From: Brevundimonas sp.
GTDB lineage: Bacteria > Pseudomonadota > Alphaproteobacteria > Caulobacterales > Caulobacteraceae
Length of the DNA: 64,000 nt
Assembly: GCF_030704825.1 (NCBI RefSeq)
Contig: NZ_JAUYNX010000033.1
Coordinates: forward strand, 1-64,000
Reading direction: 5' to 3'
The notes below the pieces were generated by a model, which did no database searches, was not told the origin of the DNA, and was given only the letters and a program-made list of their open reading frames with translations. A program made the translations under genes and the position numbers. Shown here one piece after another: positions 9,438 through 16,630 of the stretch (its first letter is position 1; every line of letters begins with the position of its first letter).

Positions 9438-9775
9438 TGGCCGACGAGGTTCGCCCCGTCGCGCCCGTCCAGCGTCGCGCGACCGACCGCCGCGCCGCCG
9501 AGCGCCGGGCCGCCTCGGCCTCGCGGGCCCTCGTTCCCGTGGCGTTCCCGGCCGAGGCTGCCGAGCCCCCGGCAAGACCTGCCCCCGCGTCCCCCGCCGA
9601 TGCCGGCCCCGCGGCCTTCGCCGCCCAGGTGATGGGACAGTCCGGCCAGCGCCGCGGCCTGAAGGGCGGCCCGCCGGTGCTGGACGCCGCCCGCTCGGCC
9701 TATCTGGGGGCTGAACATTCCGGCGCTTCCGAGCGCCGTCCCCGGCCCGGCAAGGCCACGGACACCGACGTCTGA
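9437..9775 (+). CDS. Hypothetical protein coupled to phaR
   Basis: A 112-residue Ala/Pro/Arg-rich protein of low complexity. It begins inside the stop codon of phaR (TGATG), which supports it as a translated member of the phaR operon. It has basic repeats near residues 12-28 (RRATDRRAAERRAA) and a short conserved-looking segment AAQVMGQSGQRRGLKGG in the C-terminal half. No signal peptide or membrane segment is seen. Function unknown; the position suggests a link to PHA granules or phasin control, which is only inference. Confidence 0.6.
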   Translation: MADEVRPVAPVQRRATDRRAAERRAASASRALVPVAFPAEAAEPPARPAPASPADAGPAAFAAQVMGQSGQRRGLKGGPPVLDAARSAYLGAEHSGASERRPRPGKATDTDV

Positions 9776-9910
9776 CCCACCGGCACGGTCCTTGCTGAGC
9801 GAAGGCGTCTCAAGCCTCGTCCGGGATTCCCGCCATGCTGACCCTCATCGCCCGCGCCGTCGACGTCACCGTGGTGGCGCTGATCTTCGTCGGATTCTCC
9901 TGAGCGGGGG

Positions 9911-10336
9911 TCAGCCGGCCCCGAACTCCAGGTCCTTGCGGGCCGAGATGATGGTGACGATGAAGCCGGCCAGCACGTCCAGCATGACCATCACCACGAT
10001 CAGGAAGAAGGTCGAGGTGGCGAATCCCTTGATCAGCAGGAATTCGACAAGGCAGACCACGAACAGGATCATCGACAGGGCGTGATTGACGATCGCCACC
10101 TTCTGGCTCGATGTCGATTTCAGAAGTTCGAAGAACAGCAGGATCAGCGACAGGAACAGGATCAGGTCGCCCACGCCCACGTTCCAGCTGCTGCCCGAAG
10201 CCATCGGTATGGAGAACATCGCCTCGCGCAGGGTCGCGTCGGCCGCCACCGATCCTCCGCCGCCCATCAGGCCGGTCAACACCACGATATTGTACAGAAC
10301 CACCGGGATCACGAGCAACGGCAGGGCGATCAGCAT
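9911..10336 (-). CDS. Hypothetical four-TM membrane protein
   Basis: A 141-residue membrane protein with helices at about residues 2-22, 55-73, 82-103 and 108-132. The loop between the first two helices is about 30 residues and contains a glycine-serine stretch; the C-terminus is short and charged. No named family is recognised with certainty. It stands alone on the minus strand between the phaR unit and the GT2 gene. The hydrophobic pattern and high third-position GC support real coding. Confidence 0.7.
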   Translation of the reverse strand: MLIALPLLVIPVVLYNIVVLTGLMGGGGSVAADATLREAMFSIPMASGSSWNVGVGDLILFLSLILLFFELLKSTSSQKVAIVNHALSMILFVVCLVEFLLIKGFATSTFFLIVVMVMLDVLAGFIVTIISARKDLEFGAG

Positions 10337-10436
10337 GGCTGGGCTCCATCGGGGCGGGCCGAACGGCCGCGCTTGTTAACGATGCTTACCCCGGTTCGCT
10401 CCATACGGCTACGCCCGCTCGCGCGGCAGGGGAAAG

Positions 10437-11165
10437 TCAGAATTCGCTGATCGGACCGGGCCGACGGGATCGCGACTTCAGCCACATCACGCCGAGCAGA
10501 TCCGACAGGGAGGCCATCAGCCGCCCCCAGTTGGTGTATTTCGACCGGCCTGTCTCGCGGTGACGGTGATCGACGTCCAGATAGAGGTTCTGGTAGCCCT
10601 CGCGGATCATCAGGGCCGGGAGGTAGCGGTGCAGGTGATCGAAATACGGGAGGCGCAGGAAGGCGTCGCGCCGGAAGGCCTTGAGGCCGCAACCGGTGTC
10701 GTCGGCGTCATCGCCCAGCAGTTTCCTGCGGATGCGATTGGCCCAGATCGAAGCCTGGCGCTTGGCCTCGGAATCCTGTCGCTTCGCGCGGCGACCGCCG
10801 ACCAGGGCGACGGAAGACGGGGAAGCGGCCAGCAGGTCGACCAGTCTCGGCGCATCGGCGGGCGGGTTCTGGCCATCGCCGTCCAACGTCACCACGATCG
10901 GGCCGCGCGCCGCCAGCACCCCTGTGCGCACCGCCCGGCTCTGGCCCGCGTTGGAGCCGTGGCTGAGGACGCGCAGGGCCGGCAGCTCGGCCATCAGCCC
11001 GCGCAACTCCGCCAGCGTCCCGTCGCGCGAGGCGTCGTCCACGAACACCATCTCATACGACCGCCCTTCGAAAGCGGCGGCGATCTCGCGCGCCAGCGGG
11101 CCGGCCGCGCCCTCTTCGTCATGGACCGGAACGACGACGGAGATGTCGGGGATGGCTTCGCTCAT
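10437..11165 (-). CDS. GT2 family glycosyltransferase (dolichyl-phosphate mannose synthase-like)
   Basis: A 242-residue GT-A fold enzyme. Characteristic residues are ISVVVPVHDEE at the first strand, VFVDDASRDGT, SNAGQSRAVRTG and the metal-binding region TLDGDGQNPP. The fold is complete, with no C-terminal membrane helices, so it resembles DPM1-type enzymes that load a sugar on polyprenyl phosphate. The divergent neighbour is an ArnT-like GT39/GT83 membrane transferase that would use such a lipid-linked sugar. The pair therefore probably decorates lipid A or another envelope component; substrate identity is not visible. Confidence 0.9.
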   Translation of the reverse strand: MSEAIPDISVVVPVHDEEGAAGPLAREIAAAFEGRSYEMVFVDDASRDGTLAELRGLMAELPALRVLSHGSNAGQSRAVRTGVLAARGPIVVTLDGDGQNPPADAPRLVDLLAASPSSVALVGGRRAKRQDSEAKRQASIWANRIRRKLLGDDADDTGCGLKAFRRDAFLRLPYFDHLHRYLPALMIREGYQNLYLDVDHRHRETGRSKYTNWGRLMASLSDLLGVMWLKSRSRRPGPISEF

Positions 11166-11251
11166 CGGGGCTGTCTAGCGGGTTTCGCGGCCGGGCGGGA
11201 GATGGTCCGGCGTTCGGGCCGTGTCGCGGCTCGAAAGGCCGTGATAGGAAG

Positions 11252-12937
11252 ATGAACATGATGCGCCCCGACCTGGATCGATACATCGCCGGCTGGCGCG
11301 GCCCCCTGCTCGCGGCCCTGGTGGCCCTGTTGGCGGGCCTGCCGGTGCTGATGCTGCTGCCGCCCCTGGACCGCGACGAGAGCCGCTATGCCCAGGCGAC
11401 GTCGCAGATGCTGGAAAGCGGCGACTACATCGACATCCGCTTCCAGGACGAGCCGCGCTGGAAGAAGCCCATCGGCATCTACTGGATGCAGGCCGCGGCC
11501 GTGGCCGCGACATCCAGCGTCGAGAACCGCGACATCGCCCCCTACCGCATTCCGTCCATCCTCGGCGCCATGCTGGCCGCCGCCGCCTGCGCCTGGGCCG
11601 GGGCGGCCATGTTCGGCCAGAGAGCCGGCTTCCTGGCGGGAGCCATCCTCGGCGCCAGCTTCCTGCTTTCCACCGAGGCGGGCATCGCCAAGACCGACGC
11701 CATGCTGTGCGGCGCCGTGACCCTGGCCATGGCCGGGCTGGCCCGGATCTATCTGGCGGCGCGGGCGGGAGAAGCGCCGGTCCGGCCGCACAAGCTGATG
11801 TTCTGGCTGGGGCTGGGGCTGTCGATCCTCATCAAGGGGCCGATCGGGCTGATCGTCATCGCGCCGGCCATGATCGCCCTGTCGGTATGGGACCGCGACG
11901 TCTCGTGGCTCAAACGCCTCGGCTGGGGCTGGGGCTTGCCGCTGGTGGCCCTGATCGTCGGCCCGTGGGCCCTCGCCATCACCATCGCCACCGACGGCGG
12001 CTTCTGGCGCGAGGCCATCGGCGGGGACCTGGCCCCCAAGGTCGCGGGCGGCGATGAAGGTCACGGGGTTCTGCCCGGTTTCTATCTGCTGATCACGCCC
12101 CTGCTGTTCTTCCCGGCGACGTTGTTGCTGCCCGCCGCCCTTTCGACCGGCTGGCACAGGCGGGCCGAGCCGGCGATCCGCTTCCTGGTCTGCTGGCTGG
12201 TTCCGGCCTGGCTGATCTTCGAACTGACCCCGACCAAACTGGCCCACTATACCCTGCCGACCTTCGGGGCCCTGGCACTGCTGGCCGCCGCCGCCGTGAG
12301 CCGGCCGATCGGCAAGGCGTCGCGCTATGTCGGGGTCGGATTGACGATCTTCGTCGGCGGCCTGCTGGCCATCGGCTCGGTCTGGCTGTTGACCGAGTAC
12401 GGCAAGTCGACGGCCCAGACCTGGGCCACCCTGACCATCGTCTTCGCCATTCTCGCCGCCCTGATCGGCGCCTTCCTGATGCTTCACCGGGCGGCGGCGA
12501 CGGCCGTGGTCGCCTCGATCGCCCTGGGCGTCGTCGCCCACGGCGCCCTGGCCGGCACATTGCGCCAGCTCCGCCCCCTGTCCGTCGCCCCCCAGCTGGA
12601 GAAGGCCCTGCTGGCCGCCGACCTGCATCCGCGACAGGGTCGCGCCGGTCCGGTCGCCATCACCGGCTTCCACGAACCCAGTTTCGTCTTCCTGACCGGG
12701 CGGGACACCGAACTGGCCGACGCCGCAGGCGCCGCCCGGGCACTGGCCGAGGGGCGCCCGGCCATCGTCGAGGAGGGCGACGCCGACGCCTTCCGGGCCG
12801 CGGCCGCGCAACTGGGGGTCACCGGCCGCGCCGTCGGCGTGGTGGAGGGCCACAACTATTCGAAAGGCGATGACGTCAGCCTGACCATCTACGCGCCGCC
12901 GGGCGCCGCGCCCGCCGCACCGGGTCCCGTCCGGTGA
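11252..12937 (+). CDS. ArnT-like glycosyltransferase family 39/83 membrane protein
   Basis: A 561-residue polytopic membrane protein. The first periplasmic loop has the conserved PPLDRDESRYAQAT motif with the acidic pair typical of PMT/ArnT enzymes, followed by DEPRWKKPIGIYWMQ. Roughly 11-12 membrane helices follow, then a soluble C-terminal domain of about 110 residues. ArnT-type enzymes move a sugar such as aminoarabinose from undecaprenyl phosphate to lipid A. The divergent GT2 enzyme fits as supplier of the lipid-linked donor. The next gene starts with GTG inside this gene's stop (GTGA). Confidence 0.88.
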   Translation: MNMMRPDLDRYIAGWRGPLLAALVALLAGLPVLMLLPPLDRDESRYAQATSQMLESGDYIDIRFQDEPRWKKPIGIYWMQAAAVAATSSVENRDIAPYRIPSILGAMLAAAACAWAGAAMFGQRAGFLAGAILGASFLLSTEAGIAKTDAMLCGAVTLAMAGLARIYLAARAGEAPVRPHKLMFWLGLGLSILIKGPIGLIVIAPAMIALSVWDRDVSWLKRLGWGWGLPLVALIVGPWALAITIATDGGFWREAIGGDLAPKVAGGDEGHGVLPGFYLLITPLLFFPATLLLPAALSTGWHRRAEPAIRFLVCWLVPAWLIFELTPTKLAHYTLPTFGALALLAAAAVSRPIGKASRYVGVGLTIFVGGLLAIGSVWLLTEYGKSTAQTWATLTIVFAILAALIGAFLMLHRAAATAVVASIALGVVAHGALAGTLRQLRPLSVAPQLEKALLAADLHPRQGRAGPVAITGFHEPSFVFLTGRDTELADAAGAARALAEGRPAIVEEGDADAFRAAAAQLGVTGRAVGVVEGHNYSKGDDVSLTIYAPPGAAPAAPGPVR

Positions 12938-13854
12938 GCCGTCGCATCACGATCGTCGAGGTCGGCCCCCGCGACGGCCTCCAGAACGAGAAGGCCGTTC
13001 TCGAACCGGCCGTCCGCGCCGATCTCGTGCGCAGGCTCGAAGCCGCCGGCGCGCGCCGTATCGAGGCGGTCAGCTTCGTCCATCCGAAATATGTGCCCCA
13101 GATGGCCGGGGCCGAAGAGGTCATGGCCGCCCTGCCGCATGAGGCCGGCCGCAGCCGCATCGGTCTGGTGCTGAACGGCAAGGGCTATGACCGCGCCCTC
13201 GGCACGGCGGTGGACGAGGTCAATGTGGCCATGTCCATCACCGACGGCTTCGGGCTGAAGAACCAGGGCATGGGCGTCGACCAGCAGGTTTCCATGCTGT
13301 CGGACATCATGACCGGGCGGGCCAATTCGGCGGGGGGGCCGGGCGCGGGCCCGTCGTTGTCCGCCACCCTGTCGTGCGTCTGGGGCTGTCCGTTCGACGG
13401 GGAGGTTTCGGCGGACCAGGTGGCCGATCTGGTCGGCCGCATCGCTGATCTGGGGGTAAAGGAAATCGCCCTGGCCGACACCATCGGCGCGGGCGATCCC
13501 TGGGCCGTCACACGCAAGGTCCAAGCCGCCCGCCAGGCGGCGCCCGACGCCGTGCTGCGCCTGCATTTTCACGATACGCGCAACACCGGTCTGGCGAACG
13601 CCTATGCGGGAGTCGAGGCGGGCGTTGATGTGCTGGACGCGTCGGTCGGCGGCATCGGCGGCTGTCCGTTCGCGCCGGGGGCGACCGGCAATATCGCGAC
13701 GGAGGATCTGGTCTACATGCTCGAGCGGGCGGGTTTCGACACCGGCTACGACCTCGACGCCCTGATCGAAACCGCCCGATGGATCGGCGAGAAGATTGGC
13801 CGCCCGACCCGGAGCGCCCTGAGCCGGGCGGGGGGATGGCTGAAGAGGACCTGA
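12934..13854 (+). CDS. Hydroxymethylglutaryl-CoA lyase
   Basis: A 306-residue HMG-CoA lyase-type enzyme of the DRE-TIM metallolyase family, which cleaves HMG-CoA to acetoacetate and acetyl-CoA in leucine breakdown. Motifs are VGPRDGLQNE (the DRE-like catalytic strand), LRLHFHDTRNTG with the metal-binding HxH, and the signature GGIGGCPFAPGATGN with the catalytic cysteine. It starts with GTG overlapping the stop of the upstream gene. Together with the bkd operon and thiolase elsewhere in the window it fits branched-chain amino acid catabolism. Confidence 0.92.
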   Translation: MSRRITIVEVGPRDGLQNEKAVLEPAVRADLVRRLEAAGARRIEAVSFVHPKYVPQMAGAEEVMAALPHEAGRSRIGLVLNGKGYDRALGTAVDEVNVAMSITDGFGLKNQGMGVDQQVSMLSDIMTGRANSAGGPGAGPSLSATLSCVWGCPFDGEVSADQVADLVGRIADLGVKEIALADTIGAGDPWAVTRKVQAARQAAPDAVLRLHFHDTRNTGLANAYAGVEAGVDVLDASVGGIGGCPFAPGATGNIATEDLVYMLERAGFDTGYDLDALIETARWIGEKIGRPTRSALSRAGGWLKRT

Positions 13855-13872
13855 CCGACCGATACAATTCAG

Positions 13873-13934
13873 GCGCGACAAGCGAGACATCGCGCCCGAT
13901 ATATTCCCTACAAGCGCGACAACCGGGACATTGC
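13873..13934. repeat. Pair of 21-bp direct repeats, possible IS remnant
   Basis: Copies gcgcgacaagcgagacatcgc (13873) and gcgcgacaaccgggacattgc (13914) differ at three positions and are spaced 41 bases start to start. Short repeated CGACA/GACAT blocks are typical of the ends of IS21-like insertion sequences, but no transposase is present nearby, so this would be a leftover end at most. Confidence 0.45.
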
Positions 13935-14206
13935 TTCGGGACTGGCTGCGCCCTCGCCGCCTTACCCGCTACGCGCCGCTCTCCGGGCGGCTGTCCTCTC
14001 CCCCGCCTCGCCGGGAAGAAAGGGGCTGGCGTCGCCGTTTGATTTCGCATATCAGCGCCCTCCCGAAAACGAGACGACCCATGTTCGCCTGTTACGCCAA
14101 TCCGAGCCTGCCCATGTCGCTCGACCGCCAGCCGGTCGAGGGCAAGGACGCGCGCGCGGAGAGGACGTAGGAGAACAGCCGGTCGGATCGATTTCGGTTT
14201 TCCAGT

Positions 14207-14239
14207 AACCCCTCCCGCCACCGGCCGGAGGGGTTTCTT
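14207..14239 (+). terminator. Rho-independent terminator
   Basis: A perfect 9-bp stem (AACCCCTCC with GGAGGGGTT), an 11-base loop and a TTTCTT tail. It ends about 60 bases before the rtcB start, so it closes transcription from upstream, either readthrough from the HMG-CoA lyase-type gene or a short unannotated transcript. Confidence 0.75.
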
Positions 14240-14300
14240 GTATCCGCGAGACTCCGCCGCGCCGGTCCGGGAGGATCAGACAGAGAAGGAGACGTCCGCC

Positions 14301-15518
14301 ATGCGTGGCTATGACGTGATCGAAAGCCCGGGCGCGCCGATCAAGGCGTGGACCCGGGGGGTGCCCATCGAGGATGCGGCGCTGATTCAGCTGAAGAACG
14401 TGGCCTCGCTCCCGTTCATCCACTCCCACGTCGCGGTCATGCCCGACGTGCACTGGGGCAAGGGCGCGACCGTGGGCTCGGTGATCCCGACCGTGGGGGC
14501 CATCATCCCGGCCGCTGTGGGCGTGGACATCGGCTGCGGCATGATGGCGGTGCGGACCTCGATCCGCGCCGAACACCTGCCGGACGACCTGTCGGGCATC
14601 CGTTCCGCCATCGAGGCGGCCGTTCCGCACGGCCGCACCGACAACGGCGGGCGCAACGACAAGGGGGCATGGGCGTCCGAACCGCCGGCCTCGGCGGCCT
14701 CCCGGTGGGAGGCGCTGAAGACGGGCTATGACGCCGTGGTGGAGAAGCACCCCAAGGCGGCGCACCCGCGTGGTTACGGCCACCTGGGCACGCTGGGCAC
14801 GGGCAACCACTTCATCGAGCTCTGCCTCGACGAGGCGGGGGACGTGTGGGTGATGCTGCACTCGGGTTCGCGCGGGGTGGGCAACCGGTTCGGGAGCTAC
14901 TTCATCGAACGGGCCAAGCACGAGGCGCGGCGCTGGTTCCTGAACCTGCCGGATCAGGACCTGGCCTACTTCCCTGAGGGGTCGGAGGGCTTCAACGACT
15001 ACGTCAAGGCGGTGTCCTGGGCGCAGAAATACGCCCGCGCCAACCGCGAGGTGATGATGGACAGCGTCCTGAACGTGCTGCGCACCTTCTGGCCCGATCT
15101 GGAGACGACGCAGGAGGCGGTGAACTGCCACCACAACTACGTCTCGAAGGAGCGCCATTTCGGCAAGGACGTGTTCCTGACCCGGAAGGGCGCGGTGTCC
15201 GCGAAGGACGGCGAGCTGGGGATCATCCCCGGCTCGATGGGGGCGAAATCCTTCATCGTGCGCGGCAAGGGCAATGCGGACTCGTTCTGCACCTGCTCGC
15301 ACGGCGCCGGTCGGGCGATGAGCCGGACCGAGGCGAAGCGGCGCTTCACGGTGGAGGACCACGTCCGCGCCACCGAGGGCGTCGAGTGCCGCAAGGACGC
15401 CGATGTGATCGACGAAACGCCGATGGCCTACAAGGACATCGACGCGGTCATCGCGGCCCAGGCCGACCTGATCGAGGTCGTGCACACCCTGCGTCAGGTG
15501 GTGTGCGTCAAGGGATGA
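14301..15518 (+). CDS. rtcB: RtcB family RNA ligase
   Basis: A 405-residue RtcB-type RNA ligase, which joins 2',3'-cyclic phosphate or 3'-phosphate RNA ends to 5'-OH ends using GTP and manganese. Metal and guanylylation residues are in the expected places: DIGCGMMAVRT near residue 75-85, GTGNHFIELC, HSGSRGVGNR, NCHHNYVSKE and CSHGAGRAMSR, whose histidine is guanylylated in the family. The start follows gagaaggagac, a good binding site. A strong terminator follows directly. No archease or RtcR neighbour is present. Confidence 0.93.
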   Translation: MRGYDVIESPGAPIKAWTRGVPIEDAALIQLKNVASLPFIHSHVAVMPDVHWGKGATVGSVIPTVGAIIPAAVGVDIGCGMMAVRTSIRAEHLPDDLSGIRSAIEAAVPHGRTDNGGRNDKGAWASEPPASAASRWEALKTGYDAVVEKHPKAAHPRGYGHLGTLGTGNHFIELCLDEAGDVWVMLHSGSRGVGNRFGSYFIERAKHEARRWFLNLPDQDLAYFPEGSEGFNDYVKAVSWAQKYARANREVMMDSVLNVLRTFWPDLETTQEAVNCHHNYVSKERHFGKDVFLTRKGAVSAKDGELGIIPGSMGAKSFIVRGKGNADSFCTCSHGAGRAMSRTEAKRRFTVEDHVRATEGVECRKDADVIDETPMAYKDIDAVIAAQADLIEVVHTLRQVVCVKG

Positions 15519-15522
15519 CGGG

Positions 15523-15553
15523 AGCCGGTTCCACGCGAGTGGAGCCGGCTTTC
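15523..15553 (+). terminator. Rho-independent terminator of rtcB
   Basis: A 12-bp stem (AGCCGGTTCCAC with GTGGAGCCGGCT, one G-U pair), a four-base loop and a short TTT run, starting five bases after the rtcB stop. Confidence 0.8.
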
Positions 15554-15612
15554 GTCATGTTGGAGGTTACGTCGGATCGGCGGAAATCGCGCCGTTGGCG
15601 ATCCGTGCAGGC

Positions 15613-15981
15613 TCAGCCGGGATGTGACCGAACCACAAGCAGTTCAAGCCGCTTTAGCGACAACCGCAGCCGGTTGGCCTGCATGACCGGCCAAAGGGCC
15701 AGCTTGATCATCAGCGACATGATCAGCAGCACGGCGGCGGGCAGGCCCCAGTGCAGGGCGGACAGGGCGTCACTTGCGCCGAAGAATTTCCACGCCGCCC
15801 AGACGCCGGCCACGAACAGCACGGACTGGACCGCCATCAGCACGGCGCTGACCCAGCCGGTGCGGCCGCCAAACAGGGACATCACCTGTTCGACATGGCC
15901 GGGCTCCTCGTCGATCCGGCGCAGCAGGTCGCGCTCCTCGGCGGCGAGGGCGTCGTTCAGGGCCTGGTCTATGTCACGCAT
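15613..15981 (-). CDS. Two-TM membrane protein (DUF6768-like), sigma factor partner
   Basis: A 122-residue protein with a charged N-terminal ~40 residues (MRDIDQALNDALAAEERDLLRRI) and two membrane helices at about 45-65 and 76-98. It resembles DUF6768, though that is from memory of the pattern. Its start lies inside the 3' end of the ECF sigma gene (8-base overlap), so the two are translationally coupled. By position and topology it could be the membrane anti-sigma factor or a signal-sensing partner, but no zinc-binding anti-sigma (HxxxCxxC) motif is present. Confidence 0.65.
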   Translation of the reverse strand: MRDIDQALNDALAAEERDLLRRIDEEPGHVEQVMSLFGGRTGWVSAVLMAVQSVLFVAGVWAAWKFFGASDALSALHWGLPAAVLLIMSLMIKLALWPVMQANRLRLSLKRLELLVVRSHPG

Positions 15982-16558
15982 CGTCGTCTCCTTCGAGCAC
16001 GGCCCGCAGGGTGCGGCGTGCATGCATGAGGCGGGTCTTGATCGTGCCCGCCGGGACATCGAGGGCGACGGCCGTCTCGGCGACGGTCATCTCCTCGAAA
16101 TGGAACAGGGCGATCGCCGCGCGCTGGGCCGGCGGCAGATCGCGGATGGCGGCGTGGAGGCGCTCGATCTCCGGCCGATGCTCCGCCTGCCAGTCCGGCG
16201 CGTCGGGGGCCGGTTCGGGCTGGGCGGCGACGGCCCGGGCCAGGGCCCGATCCTGCTGATTGCCGGCGATCAGGCCGGCGCAGCGGCGCGAGACGATGCG
16301 GTAGGCCCAGGCCGGAAAGGCGCGTTCGTCGCGCAGGCCGCCGATGCCGCGGGCGATTTCGACCCAGCCGGCCTGGGCGGCGTCGCGCGCGGCCTCGCCG
16401 TCGCCGGTCAGCCGCCAGGCGTGGGCGACCAGCTTGCGATGCCAACGCCGGGCCAGATCCTCGAACGCACGACGGTCGCCGGCCGCCGCGGCCACGACGA
16501 GGTATTCGTCCAGAACGCGACCGGTGCTCACCCTCATCTCGCCGCCCCTCTCCGTCAT
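15974..16558 (-). CDS. ECF-type RNA polymerase sigma factor
   Basis: A 194-residue sigma-70 family protein. Region 2 spans about residues 20-90 (AFEDLARRWHRKLVAHAWRLTGDGEAARDAAQAGWVEIARG) and region 4 about 130-185, with the helix-turn-helix MTVAETAVALDVPAGTIKTRLMHARRTLR. It is followed by an overlapping gene for a two-helix membrane protein, the classic arrangement of an ECF sigma and its regulator. Target promoters cannot be read from the sequence. Confidence 0.9.
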   Translation of the reverse strand: MTERGGEMRVSTGRVLDEYLVVAAAAGDRRAFEDLARRWHRKLVAHAWRLTGDGEAARDAAQAGWVEIARGIGGLRDERAFPAWAYRIVSRRCAGLIAGNQQDRALARAVAAQPEPAPDAPDWQAEHRPEIERLHAAIRDLPPAQRAAIALFHFEEMTVAETAVALDVPAGTIKTRLMHARRTLRAVLEGDDDA

Positions 16559-16630
16559 CGGATTACAGGTGCGCCGGCACGGCGAAACGGTTCAATTCGG
16601 GCGACCGAATTCGGCGACCGACGGCCGAGG

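Larger units (their letters stand above)
13855..14300. other. Gene-poor 446-base gap with direct repeats and a terminator
   Basis: Between the HMG-CoA lyase-type gene and rtcB I see no convincing gene. It holds two 21-bp direct repeats (13873-13893 and 13914-13934, 18 of 21 identical) of the kind seen at ends of IS21-like elements, and a strong rho-independent terminator at 14207-14239. A possible 29-codon reading frame starting at the ATG at 14081 lacks a clear ribosome binding site. A short transcript ending at the terminator remains possible. Confidence 0.6.

Noticed and set aside
9835-9903. A 22-codon hydrophobic reading frame after the phaR unit
   Set aside because: Could be a small membrane peptide but lacks a clear ribosome binding site and conservation cannot be judged here.
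11162-12853. A 563-codon minus-strand frame opposite the ArnT-like gene
   Set aside because: Shadow frame rich in Gln/Gly/Arg; the plus strand encodes a well-defined membrane glycosyltransferase.
14081-14170. A 29-codon reading frame in the gap before rtcB
   Set aside because: No convincing ribosome binding site and no recognisable product.
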